Positions 25,401 through 38,576 of a stretch of DNA of 64,000 bases are shown piece by piece. The position numbers and the translations under genes were made by a program. The notes below the pieces were generated by a model that saw only the letters and a program-made list of their open reading frames with translations, searched no databases and was not told the DNA's origin. The stretch is from Ichthyophonus hoferi (Eukaryota > Opisthokonta > Ichthyosporea > Ichthyophonida > Ichthyophonidae): the NCBI GenBank assembly GCA_002751075.1, contig NAOQ01000015.1, positions 106,334 through 170,333 on the forward strand, written 5' to 3'. Within the stretch, counting starts at the first letter, position 1. Each line of letters begins with the position of its first letter.

Positions 25401-27709
25401 CAACCAAACATAGTCTATTTACCTTTTCCATCAAATATGCTTTGGCCTTGTCTACCGTGGGCTCATCCAACCCTGGACCAAAGAGCTGCAAAATATCATT
25501 ATCAGGCTATATTCATCTGCATTGAATCCCGAATACACAAACTAGGATATACAGGCATCTAAGGGTGTAACTATAAAACTAATGCTTATAACATGCTAAT
25601 TCTAACCAGCATTTATGAGTGCATAGATATAATGTGTTGTTATTAGCATCCACTTTATCCCAAACAAAATTTGCCAATGTACACACATTATGCTAAAAGC
25701 ATAAATAAAAATATACATATGTTCGTGTGTAAGAGGTAATAAGAAAATACGAAGTAAATGCACATGAAAAACAAATGACATAGCCTAAAAAGCTGTAATG
25801 TAAGTCCAGCAAAGCCAGATATTTACCGTAACGATTGGAACTACATCAGGGTAATTTCGTGGTAGTTCAAACTTAAGAATTAATCGCTCTGCAAAATAAA
25901 CAACTAAATTAGTCCTGATCAATTGAGGTACATCCATCCACTAGTAACACGGTTTGTATACAAGATATCTAATCACTAAGTAAACAAAAAGGAATAATAT
26001 GGCGGTCAATCAAGACTTGTATTTTATGGAAAATTCAAATAATACGGATAGCTGTTTCCGTTCCATAAAGGAATATGAGATATTAATGCATTGGACAACT
26101 ACAATATTTTTAAATCCCTAGACAACATGTAGCTCTCAATATTCATATATTGCCAATGATTTCAATATGGGAATAAACTAAGAGCTATACAGCGTGAGGA
26201 AGAGATATGTGTAATACCTAGCCAGATAATATGTTACAATAACCACATTACATTGAACTCTCCCATAAATGCACAACTACCAGTATCGAGGTGTATATAG
26301 TTACATACCACCTGCCCATTCACTCTCCATACATTTTGTTCTACACTCATTTCTTTAGTTCAACCTCTTACTCTCTATGGTCCAGCAACTTCGTACCTAT
26401 TAGGCGCACATCGACATACGCCGCCCACCAAACCCCCCGAATGGGAAACTTCGTGTTTTTGGTGAAGTAAAGAAATATAATATCACAAAAACTACAGATA
26501 CGCATCCCTACCATCCTGGTTATTGATGTCGTCAGCTTCCACCTCGTCAGGTCTAATGGTGATCTGAAATTCCATAGGATCCCTTGAGAGTTCTGTTACC
26601 CGCGATAAATCAACTGCTTGCACCAACTTGTTCATCCTACAATTGACAGTATGAGATTGCTATATTGCTTCCCACTCATAAAATTCTTACTCCTCAAATT
26701 ATAATTCTGAAATAAACAAAAAAGACGTCCAGGGTAAAAACAGACTCTTAATTCCTCATTTCTTTATTAATGATAAGGTCCCCAGATAATTTTTGAATAC
26801 ATATAAGATCACTTATCATTTTTAGATTGGTAAGAATAAGAACCTGTAAAAAAAAAGAGTTCTATACTAGACTAAAGCTAGTCAAACAGAAATGACCCAC
26901 AGATGGGGGTTATGTATGTGGGTGTGCGCATAATTATGCGCATGTAGCCCTACGTATATAAAAGAAATAGGAAGAAAGATAAAAGGAAGAAAATAATATA
27001 AGAAAAGTTAAACTATACTAGAGAGACAAGAGCAATGGGACTATGTATACAAAAGGTGTAACTTATACTTGCGAGAGAGGTAAGGGTAAGGGAAGGAGGA
27101 TAAGGTGAAGGAATATTAAAAACAAAAATAAAAATAAAGTTAAAATTAGAGGGAAAAACTGTAAAAGAGGAATATAAAGAAACAAAGTATGTGTTAAAGC
27201 AATGTAAGCAAAATAAATCAGAAAAAATATTGAAGTGTACCCTATTCTATTATTTCCTATATACAAACGGGTGCAGGACATTTGTCACGGATCCACCGAC
27301 CCACCTTTATATTCCTCTGGGTAGATGGACTCCAGGGCTTCCATCTCCTCCTCTTGCTCTTGTTTGTATTCTGATTTTTAAACCTATAAGTAAGCACCAC
27401 CTTCTACTAAGTTCAGATACCCATATAAATATTCTTACATATTGAATATTGTCCATTTCATGTTTGTGATCTATGAATCTTAAAAAACATTTTCCTCACT
27501 GCCCTCTAATAATTCTTATCCTATACTGAATTTTTCAACCTACATCTACTTACCAAGTAAGATAGTTCCAAAAATAATAATACGACTATATAAAAACTAT
27601 TTCTCGCTATCTTTTAGACTTTTCTTGTCCTTGTTTTTGTTGTTCTTTCTCTTTCACAGTTTGTATTTTCTATGTTTTCAGAAACCAAGATGTATGACTC
27701 ACCAGACAT
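22494..27709 (-). CDS. RWDD1: RWD-domain protein RWDD1/GIR2 (DFRP2)
   Basis: Nine exons, 744 coding bases, 247 aa (human RWDD1 is 243). Exons from the start: 27709-27703, 27370-27305, 26613-26512, 25888-25827, 25485-25423, 24918-24784, 24111-23976, 23178-23116, 22603-22494. Seen: MSEYKQEQEEEMEALESIYP, the RWD signature; LKFELPRNYPD; AEENIGMVMCFLLA; TPVTRENFVEWRDNFEKEI; GRQMFETDK; and an acidic end DVDESLFEEE that matches the C-terminus of RWDD1. The family partners the GTPase DRG2 (Rbg2 in yeast) and, in yeast, binds Gcn1, so it links to translation control in the cytoplasm. Exon 1 contributes only seven coding bases. The exon 3 acceptor at 26613 was chosen because the phase joins; a TAG acceptor about 25 bases upstream is possible only with another donor. 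Confidence 0.93.
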
Positions 27710-29462
27710 GTTTGTGTTGTTAGCAATAATTCCAGTGTTATATCCCAATTCAACTGGCCGCACAGGTATATATTATATCTGTATACTATAACTATATATA
27801 CATATATATACTGAGTTTGAAAAGCTACAAAATACATGCAAATGTTTGAACTATTAGAGTACCAAATGTGTACACGGGCCGATCGATTTCATGATTAGCT
27901 AGTTAGATCCTTAATTAACCAATAATTGATAGAAATTTAAGCGATGCTAGTTAGGCTAAATATAGATAGCTGTCTACAGATTTGCCATTTGGTTATATAT
28001 TGCAAGGAAGTGTCATAAAGACTGGAAATCCCACAGCACTAAGGCTACGTTTTAAGTGTGAGGAATGTTTAACAGAAAACTATCTAGAATAAATGTTATT
28101 ATTATATCCATAATTAAATAGAACGAGGACAACGTAAACACAATATAGGCCTAGTAGTATGTTGTCATTCAAATTTTTTTTTAAATTTGAGATGGTTGTA
28201 TATCAATGTTGAGTTGAATACTTGGTTAGATGGCTAAAAGTAGCAATCTTAGACGACAAAACCCCTTCTATGACGGTGGCTAATAATTAGTACCTGCTGC
28301 TGCATTTTCATTTTATTTTTTGATATTGATATATACTGTTGGCATTAAAGAACTGTGTAAGTTCTCAGTACTGTTGCTTTGTAAAACTTTGACTTCCATA
28401 TATTCTTATACACTGGGTATCAATATCAGAACCTCTCTCCAACATATTTACCTGTAATGTCATTCTTAGTTAGCACAAGATAGCACATGTTAACTTTTTC
28501 GAGAAAATCAGGACTAATCAATCTGACCTGATATTTTAAAAGTGACCCAGGAGTTTTAGAATGAGAATATTAAACCTGTTCCTGACAAACCCAAACGATG
28601 GGAGTTCTTTAGATTAAATTAACTGGGCTCATGTAATTGGTACAATTGGGAAGTATATAGGGCAAACGGACCGAGGCAGAAAAAGGGGTTAAGAATAAGA
28701 ATACCTATCGTAGTGAGCTGTTCCTTGCATACTATTCTTAAATACACGTTGGTTATTACTCGTTGTATCGTAAATACTGCAATTATTTATTTCTAAACAT
28801 TTTCTATATCTATTGTTTAAAATATTTAACCGAAATTTTAATGTAACAAGCTATACCACTTTAAACAACTTTTTCAACAGAGGGCGATAGAAGAAACTGC
28901 ACATACACAGATCAATTTACCTAGACAAAATTTATGTAACATTGATCAATCTTGGAAAGTACTCTTATAATATAGAATACTTAGATGTTTATTTGAAAAG
29001 CCTTAATGCACCGAATAGTAAGTAAAGGTATTACATTGCTTCTTAACCCAATCAAATCTAGATTTACAGATTAAGAATTTAAAGTTATATGTTATATATA
29101 TATAAATATATTCATTGCTAAAAGAACTTAGGGGCATATAACGAGTATGGGCGATGTAATACCTATATCAATGTATACTCCAGCAGCACCAAGCAAATAC
29201 ACAATATAATAAAAATGTAGGCATAGTAATAATTTTGTCTATGCGTTCGTGGGTTTCTCAAGAAAATAATATGCCTATAAATTAAAAAAAAAAACATGAC
29301 ATTAGACCATTCGTTATTGGGGGAACCAGCCCTTTCCCAATCAGCTAAAAACATACTGACCTTGAAACAGTCATTATGCCACTGTGACAACTTAAATTCA
29401 ACTGTTTTCTTTTGGTGTTTTGGAAAATGTATACAATTTACATAACCACTAATGATCTAGAT
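27710..29462. other. Intergenic region, nothing recognised
   Basis: Holds the 5' flank of the RWDD1-like gene and the 3' flank of the phosphoesterase gene. No coding frame of note and no clear promoter element could be identified. Confidence 0.6.
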
Positions 29463-32400
29463 CTAAAGAAATTGCCTATCCCTCCAAGACGACCATCTCT
29501 TTGGTTTATAACATCCCCACTTCCTAGCCAACACAGGAATGTAAATCACAGTCAACGAAGCCATAAACCACGCTATATATAGGCCCCATGAGCTGTATCT
29601 TGGGGGTAGTTTGCACATTCGTGACCACATCTTCCCACTTTTTCTATCAACTGTAAGAGCAACAAATCCCGCTCCTTTAGCTCCTATCCTATAACTTATT
29701 GTAGGCACTGTAACCTCAATAATTTCCTCGGAATTGTCTAGCAGATGTTTGTTGATTTCATATTCATGCACGTGGCCAGTAAGAATGAATGTTGGTCGAA
29801 TATTGGAAATTAACATTTCTCGAATTGATTGGTCTAGATAAGATAATGGAAGGTGTGACAACAAAACAATTGGGTTTCCTAAATCCCTTTTAGCAGTGAG
29901 CATAGACTTCCCCTCGTTACCTAGAGAAAGCACAAAGGCCTTTGCATCATCTTGTATTTGCTTGTTTGTACCTGGCTGAAAGGCTAACGTGTTGACACTG
30001 ACAAAGGTTATACCTGCCAGGTTAAACATATTTAGCCAACAAACGTAACCTATCTCCATGGTTCTCATTCCTAATCCATCTCTTATTATAACTGGATTCA
30101 CACTTTGCTTGCACTACCAACATTACTCCATGATAACCACAGCTTTAACATACCCGCACGCCCATTGCCACCTCCTTTCGTTAATTTTGTAATGCCCTAC
30201 ATATACACAATATACAATATAGTCCCTTGCAAGTACCTTGGAGAAAAGTAAATCAGATTAAAATAAAACATTAATACATTTATAAACTTACCGGCTAAGT
30301 CTGACAATGAGTTAATCATGGAACCACTAAGCTCTTGAAAACGTGACATTTTTTTCTCTGTTATTAGATACAACCCGTCCCCTCCTATGTCGTCATCACC
30401 TGCCTGCAAATACCACTCCAATCAATGACGGCTTCTACATGACCCTTAGTTGATCGTTATTATTTAATCTACGCTCACCTGCCAGCGTCCAAGACAATCA
30501 TCCACATAATTAACTCTATACACCACTTGTATCATATTTAACTAGCTAGAACATGTACATTTTTCCCCAACACAATCACGTCGACTAGCATACCTTCACC
30601 TAGGTGGTTCAGATATCTTACAAAAAAATCCATCTCCCCTTCCTAATGAATACCAAGAGCAACTGGCGATAGTAAAAGAACCGTGAAAAATTAAAGAAAA
30701 GCTAAATTCATATAACTTTCAAAACCAAATAAATACCATTAATATAGCACAACATAATAGAATAATAGAGGCAATATTCAAATGCAACCACAATAGACAT
30801 GGCACAGGCAAATTTAATAGACCAAAAATACCTACTTCAAAAGCATACACCTCATCCATACACCACATAAACCCATATAATATGCTTAATAATATGAACA
30901 ATCAATTGACTATCAACTCAATGCAGATCCGGCTAAAGTATTCTTCCAAACTTTTAAAAAACAATAAATCAAAATGTCATATATAAGGCATATCCCATGA
31001 ACATATACGTGCTATCACTACCCAATACTTTCATTACATACAATATTAATGATGGGAACCATGGAGTCAAATATATTTTGAAAGCGATTAAAAGAGAGCC
31101 CTAGATCGGTCTCACTGGCTGTGTAGCCGTCATCCATGAGATCTCCTAGCATTACCTAAGGAAGAAATGGCGACAATGGTTATTGTATTTTCTCTCTGCA
31201 AAGTACATGCATAACTAGGAGAAGCAACAAATGTGAGTGTATGGCGTGGGGGTATAACAAGGAAAAAAAAGAAAAAGAAAAAGTAAAGGATAGAGACGAC
31301 AGGCCGGGGTGAAAGATAAAGAAAAAAACATATCGAGATGTCATGAGGTGATAGATAGATGACCATATTTTATGAAAAGGAAACATAAATGGAACCAACG
31401 AAGAAAAACTACATGAGTAAAGAACAAAAGTAGATATGTGGAGCATACCCTGTGTATTAAATGTCTGTATATATACATATAAGTACCAACAGTCCCCTGC
31501 ATATCCCTATCTGTACATATATTAAAATGTTTACGTGTAAGCATAAGTTTTGGTGCACATGCATTCGAGCAATGACCTGTGGAACCGGACATGCTTTCAT
31601 AAAAGTATTCATATATGTGCTACATTTGTAATAAAATACTCATGTATATGTTTTGCATAGGTTATTATAGGTAGTGCCATAGAAGAGATGAGTAATCTCA
31701 CCACTCCTTCAGGTTTCAGGCGCTCGATTGCAGTTGAGAATGCCCTCCGCACATAACATTCGGCATCCTATATGGGGATACCATGGTTATGAGAATACAA
31801 AATAAAAGAAAGGATAATTATAATCATAATACAAACAAAAAATATATAAATTAGAAAAACTACTATTCGATACTAAATGATACATAAGGTTGATTCTACC
31901 CTCAAACCTCATTATAAACTATGAACTCATATTGTCTCCGGGTAAAACCGCACCAGTTAGCAATAGACACATTAAGTCATTATATAATAGTACATAATAT
32001 AGAATAAAATGGGGTTGATTCCAATAATACAATAGTTACAGACACAGAAATTATACATCTTTTATGTTCTTGTAGTTAACTATATTTCAATTTGGGATTG
32101 AAGACATGTGCTTAGATGCCCCAGCTAACTATAGTCTCGTAATAGGAAAGGCGTAGTCTTCACTAAGATAATAAACACATAGAACCCCAGTTATATAACA
32201 GGACCATAACCTGTAATTTAGTATTTGCACGTTACTACTGGCTTTATATATAAAAATGCAAAAAGCGTCCATACACAACTGTACTCGCCCTAGAGCACTG
32301 GGCATAGACATATATATATTCATACTTCTACAATTCAGCAATAATATGTAAAATGCAACTATATATTATCTATTAATAATATCTTTTACTTGATGCATCC

Positions 32401-33313
32401 CTCTTACCTCAACGACTTTATCTGTGTGAGCATTCCAGGCATATTACAAAGAAACCAACTAACATAGTTGATAAGGAAAATAACATGTATATATTACATA
32501 ACACAGTACAAACAGGAAAGTGCTTCACCTTTCTTGTGACCCAGCCGAGTAATCCTGGTGGCTCGCCCCGAAAGCTTCCTAGTTGTGGATCAGCAATGGC
32601 CAGAATATTAATACAGCCTGCTTCACCATCACACCCCGCATGATCTGTGGGTAAGGAGATTTCATTAAGTGTGCTCCTGGAGATGTATTGAAATATTTAT
32701 TGCATACTGTTCAATCCACCCGTCTACCAGAAAATCCATGCTAACAATTTCTTTGTCCCAACACAATTGAGATTGATATGCTTCGCCTATCCATTCACAG
32801 TACTATGCATGTAAGTCGTTTTTATATCCGAGTATTTATTACGACATAAAACTGCATATAAAAAAATATTGTTGGCCAATCTAAAAAAAAATATTTCACA
32901 AACATTTGTATAAATATATTTACAATCATACTCACATATACTGCCGTCAACAATGCAACACATACATATTTGTAGTATATAAACAAGAAACCTAAGGAAG
33001 TATGAAAATAAACCACAAAGCATAGTAAAACAACCTCAACAAAATCTCATAAAGAACCCTTAAATAGAGACCGCTTCAACAGCAGAGATGCCAGAAATAA
33101 ACCACAGATGAGTCAATACTTGGATAAATACTTACCATAGGTCCACACACCGGCATATAGCCAAGGAAGTAGAAATTCGTTGTATACAAGCACCAGAAGG
33201 AATGCCAATATAATCAACCGTTCCTTCATAGCTCCACTTGCCCTGCCTGTACCTCCGAAGCCTTGGAGGCGTAAGTCACCACTTAAAGTAGTTTTGAGAG
33301 TTGATAAACCCAT
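29463..33313 (-). CDS. Cdc1/Ted1/PGAP5 (MPPE1)-family metallophosphoesterase
   Basis: Six exons join in frame to 404 aa (human MPPE1 is 396): 33313-33136, 32644-32529, 31767-31702, 31155-31042, 30403-30292, 30091-29463. An N-terminal membrane anchor (LIILAFLLVLVYNEFLLPWL) and a C-terminal one (about residues 366-384) frame a lumenal calcineurin-like domain, as in PGAP5. Metal-site motifs: DPQ at 78-80, GDLMDDG from 124, SHLPL with His275 and GHVH at 301-304. Motif III, normally GNHD, reads GDDD at 160-163, losing both Asn and His. The family removes ethanolamine phosphate from GPI-anchor mannose in the ER/Golgi; the exact member cannot be decided. DPQ in motif I recalls fungal Cdc1/Ted1 more than human MPPE1 (DTH). 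An alternative start ATG lies at 33229. A 14-base exon-like stretch (32408-32421) was left out because it breaks the frame. Confidence 0.85.
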
Positions 33314-35618
33314 GAGACAGAAAATTAGGCAACTAACCTAACATGAAACCTAAGCTATTTTAGTTGTTAGAAAGCCATCGAATAAAAAGGTTGCTATATA
33401 TGGCTGATGTTTGCCTTTGTGTATCAGAAACAGGAGTTACAATAAACTATTATCTGTCTTTCACTAAAATAAAACTTCTATTACAACATGCCTAAAATTA
33501 AAGCCATACCTAACTATACAGATACTAAAATACATACCGCGATGTTGATGACCAATCATTAAATTTTCAATTAGGAGTTGTAATGAACATGTAGGACTAA
33601 TTCGATACTCGATATCATATCATATTCAGTATCAGTTTTTATTGGTGATCTTATTTTCTAAAACTCCCTAGCATATTTATTATTGGTAATCTCAAATAAA
33701 CGGATATTACTTAATATTTTATTGCCTCGCATGCTCTAGTTATTGAACAATGAGGTAAGATCAGCACCAATTCATCGCTCTAATTAGTACAAAACTCTGA
33801 TTAAAATTTAAATTTGACAAATGATTATCTTTGTTTACATGTAACAACAATTGGTTGCTTCGGATTCAAGAACATATATTGAATCAAAATTGCTCCTTTG
33901 GCAAATGCCGCATAAATGAATGCCGCATAAATGGAAGGCTTCAAACTATACTAAAGACACTATTCAGTCACATCAAACATTACATATACTAGTTAAAATT
34001 ATTTCTGAAAAAAATATATGTTAAACCTGTGTCAGTTTCATACCTTTTTTGCCTCTCAAGCTGTGAAATTATATCGACCGGATAATTCACTGGAAAGCCA
34101 AGTTAAGCCCGGTGTTGTCCGTTTATTTGGACATAAAATATTTTTCCAGTAGACTAAATTGCCTACATCTATCCACATCGATTGTTAAGCTTCAAAAACA
34201 CTATGGAAATAATATATAATAGACATTAACGTTTTTATCCAGCCTCAGAACGACGTTAAACCTTCCTAACATACGCTTAAAAGATGGTATTGCATGCTAT
34301 GTATGAACGAATATACTATACAAAAAACTACCCATTCCGCCGCTTTTGGTACCCATGAAAATAAAAAAACTAGAATACGACAATATGTTCTAAACAGCGC
34401 TTATATTTGTTTCACTACATTTTTGAATAAAAATAACACCAGATTATTTAAGTAACTGGTGAATTAGTATAATTTCACTTTAGTTCAAGATTCTATAAAA
34501 GTGGCTCAGGTTTAATTGCAATTACCCATTAGGATAATTCAGCCTTTTGCGATCAGTCTGTACTTATGCAATTTGATATTGAGCCCAATTTCTCTATTGA
34601 GATAAGAACTTTGAAAAAAAAAATTCTTCAAATTTTTATGTTGTATGTACCTTCTTGATACAATGAATGTCTAACTTGAACTTAGTATTATGCAAATTTT
34701 CCTGTATTCCATATTCTGATTGTAACGATTTATTTCACGCCCTGTAATTACTTAATCGTATTTGAAATTACTTTTAATTGGTTATTATTACTTTAATTAT
34801 CTGTCATATGCCAAATAACCCACATTTTCTAAGTCATTTTGCACTTGATTCTTACCCACATTGGTCTAATTATTTACATGATTTGGGCGACAATATTCCC
34901 AAATTCCTCTCAACTATCTAACCATGCACACATTCATACTGATAAGAGCTAACGCATCATGATACATCAATCTTCGAGAGAGAAAGACTTAACCTAAAGT
35001 AGCTTGAATATTTGCCTAATATGTTTATTCATTGCTTAGCTTACTTATACTCTTAATTAATATTATGTGTACGTAAAGATATAAATTGATTATGGTCTAA
35101 TACTTGGTCCTTGTATTATTTGCAACTTTAAACTGCATAAATCATAGAACTCTAGTCTTCAATGCCTTTTGCAGAGCATGCTCATAGGTAATAATACCCA
35201 ACCACGATCAATATTTTTTATCACTTCTGCAATCCACTTAATTATTGCTTACAAAGCCCTATTTGTAGAAACTAAATGCATATTACTTCAGTATCCCAGA
35301 CACTACATGCGTATTTAAATCAGGTCATAAAGACCGGAAGAAGAAGGCAATACTACTGGATTTAATAAATCCTGTATTTATAGTTACAATACAGTAAACA
35401 CTAGTCATGATTGTTGGCATACATTTTATATTTGAATTGAATTTAATTAGATATTTACACCTACAATATGGTATATTAGGAGATAAAAAGTATGCTTCAC
35501 TCATTTTGTAATATAGATATGGAATGACTTGATAAAACATTTCCCAAACAAACAAGATAAAAAATGACTCATGGACTGCTTTTGAATTTAGCCCAAGATT
35601 GAAGTGATGTCAATATAA
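33314..35618. other. Intergenic region, nothing recognised
   Basis: AT-rich DNA between the phosphoesterase start and the COQ4 3' end. It includes the phosphoesterase promoter by position only, and no gene or repeat is recognised. Confidence 0.6.
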
Positions 35619-38576
35619 TTACATCTTTGGAGCTGGTTCAATATGCAGACGATTTCTTAGCTCTTCAATAGGCTCGGAAAAATGGTTTTCAAAGAAAATA
35701 TTGAGAAGAAATTCGGATTTCATCCCACATCTGCGGGGATACAATTTTTTCATATTGTGATGTATGAGAGAGAGATTTCCAATAAAAATAAATATTTTAT
35801 ACAAATACTTCGATGAATTTATGTATATGTAGTGCCATGTCTTTTAGAAGAGTAACATAAAAAAAGGCGGTTATGAAGGGTATGGCATATATGTAGTCGA
35901 GAAAGAGAACTAGATACGAGAAAATACAAGAAATTAAATGCAGAAAGACATAAGAATATTTTCGCAAAGCACTTCCAATAATAGGAAATAAACATACCTC
36001 AAAGCCCATGGAATATACGTGTGACCTAATCGGGCTACTTCAGGAAGTGACAAGTGAAGAGGTCCAAAGAGGGACCCTGCAATAGTCATAGGCAGGCCTG
36101 TTTGCAACATTTCGAACCATTTAACCGCTATCTCGGCCTCAACTCTACGGATAGGTAGGGGTAGATAGATATAATATATTGCAACATTAGTGAAGTTGAT
36201 CAGGATTTTAATATGGATGGTAATTGTTAATCACGTTTAGATTCTGCAGTATCTATAGTTCAATTAACAAGCTAACAAGCTACCAGGTAGCAATATGTGT
36301 GATTACATAGACCTAATTATGTACCTATAATTTTCGATGTTATTGTAGTCAACAACAAATTAATTCTATTATGCAGTCTATAGCCTGTGTAATTAAATCA
36401 ATCTGTCCTTAAACAATATGTAATGTTGTCCACACTAATATACAGCTTCCCTTTAGGAAAATACTGATAGTAAGAATTTGCTACACTACAAATGTTAGCA
36501 GTGAAATTTTCTACAGTTATTTTGTTATGATTGAAGTATAATTCTTTCATGCAAATAACAGTTCAATGGTTTCTTAAGCACTATACTCACATTGTGACTT
36601 TCATTAGAATTTATAGTCCACGAATTAACGTATCGTTTTCATTTTTAAAAAACATGCTTGGCAACCTTCCTTGGAATGTATTCTGTTCCCTCTACTCCAT
36701 TCCTACCATGGCAACAGACTTGGTTTATGAGAATATCAATCAAATATCATCTAAAGCATCACTATGGCTCTTACTAATGTATAAAGAGATACTAAAAAAT
36801 CAATTTTAAACTTTCACTTTCATAGGTAATGGCTACTTTGACATGTACAATATAATTCTTAACCAGTAGTGCATATGCTTACGAGATAGGCAGGTCTAAC
36901 AGTGTATGTACAAAGTCGTGGATTTGTCTGTATCGTTGTATCACGTATGCTAGTTCCTCATCATCCACAAACCGTACCTGGAAGGAAAGAGTAAACATGA
37001 ATCATAAACTTTAAAATAGAAAAAAAGTATTATACTAACTGCTAAACTTGAAAATTCAATTGCAAATAAAGTGTAGTAATACCCTATTAACTCTCTTACT
37101 TGATGCACGCAAGTACACTATATAGCACCTATATCCTTGCCATATCCATACTCTAATGTCTATAATAAAACAGTAGCATTCTCTAAATAAATGTCAATCG
37201 ATAGCAAAAAAAACGAGAAAAAAAAACGCATGCATGTAGATACACATAAATATCAGTAAAGCTATTGAAGGAAATCAAACAAGGTTTGTACAGTATGTTA
37301 AAATTGTTAAAACATAAAAATAAGAGGAGGTATGTGCGCAAGGTTTAAGATAGAATGTCCGAGATAGTTAAAGATAGTGATAAAAGAATATGAAAAGTAA
37401 GGCAATGCAAAACAGAGCGGCCAACATGACCAATTATTTAAACATGTACCGTGCAAGATTATATATCCCTACAGGTTACCTACCTCTGATCGTGTATTAG
37501 GTGATACCTTTTGGTTATCTAAAAACCTGACATACTCACGGCCAAATGATCCATCCGGATAGGTGCGTAGCTGTGCTTAATGAATTTGTAATGTTTATTA
37601 TGGGAAACTGTAAGTAACTGATAAGAAGACAGTCAGAGATTATCTTTTAAAAACATAAACGCATAGAAAATATCTTTTTTTCCAAACATGCAATCCTAGA
37701 AAGTAAATGCCTAACATGTATATATGTATATACAGATATGACAAAACAAATACATAAATAGAACTTAAACAGAAGTCAGCACCAACCAAGGAAACATTGA
37801 CAGAATCCTCAGTAATAAGTGGCCTCTCTCTAAGAATTTGTGCCCCTATGGGGTCGCTAGCCATACGGTCTCTCAGTCTTTGCAAAGCAAATGCACCTGT
37901 TGCTTCTCCAAGGGTTGCGATCATATCTGTTTTTATGTTTCATCAGCGTCCATTCAGCATTTATTAATAATATATGCCCTTACACGAACAGAAGAATTCC
38001 TTTTAATATATGATTGAGCATGCAGACTTAATTAGATTTTTCCACTAACTCGCACTAATTCACATACTTCTGCCCAAGACAAAGCACATAAATAAACAAT
38101 ATATCTTATGAGCGAGGGAGTAAATGGGGAAGTATAAGAACATGCATGCGCAAAAGATGACGAGAAACGGTAAGAGAAATACAACCTCCAACCTCCAACA
38201 GACCTTTTTACAAAAGTATGCGTTCACAAATATGACAACAGCAAAACTATGAACAACATTGAACAAAGAGGGTTACGCCTTGAAAGATTATATATATGTT
38301 CAACCTACCACCCCTTGTTGGCTCTATCACACCAACTAATGCAGATCCCAGAGACAGAAGACCCTTTTGAAATGTTGTCGTGGGAACATGCGAAGGATAC
38401 AACTGTTTCATAGGATGCTCACTGGGTGACAATAAACCCAAGTGACGTCCACTAATAATGGCAGCTGAAGCCTTCAGGAGTAAACTAGATTGTTTTGGCA
38501 ATATGCTCATGCTCAAAACCTTCCCAATTCCAAGTAAAGACATTTTTAAGTTGTAGGTGTGAGTATAATTCGCCAT
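35619..38576 (-). CDS. COQ4: Ubiquinone biosynthesis protein COQ4
   Basis: Six exons: 38576-38309, 37926-37787, 37570-37484, 36977-36883, 36144-35998, 35730-35619; all phases join, giving 282 aa (human 265). COQ4 belongs to the mitochondrial matrix coenzyme Q synthesis complex and is reported to act in oxidative decarboxylation of the quinone ring precursor. Seen: a basic, serine-rich N-terminus without acidic residues for its first 40 residues or so (mitochondrial presequence-like), [49 protein letters not shown], and [12 protein letters not shown]. The metal motif HDxxH-x11-E is complete: His185, Asp186, His189, Glu201. The donor GGTG|GTAGGT was chosen because it gives the same length as human at this join. 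The start could also be the in-frame ATG at 38543. Confidence 0.95.

Noticed and set aside
31130-31592. Overlapping minus-strand ORFs beside the phosphoesterase exon
   Set aside because: They arise from pyrimidine-rich intron sequence and give Ser/Phe/Leu-rich products. The real exon is 31155-31042 in another frame.
32408-32421. 14-base exon-like stretch with AG acceptor and GTAAG donor in the phosphoesterase gene
   Set aside because: Including it breaks the reading frame. Leaving it out joins exon 32644-32529 to 31767-31702 in frame with spacing close to human MPPE1.
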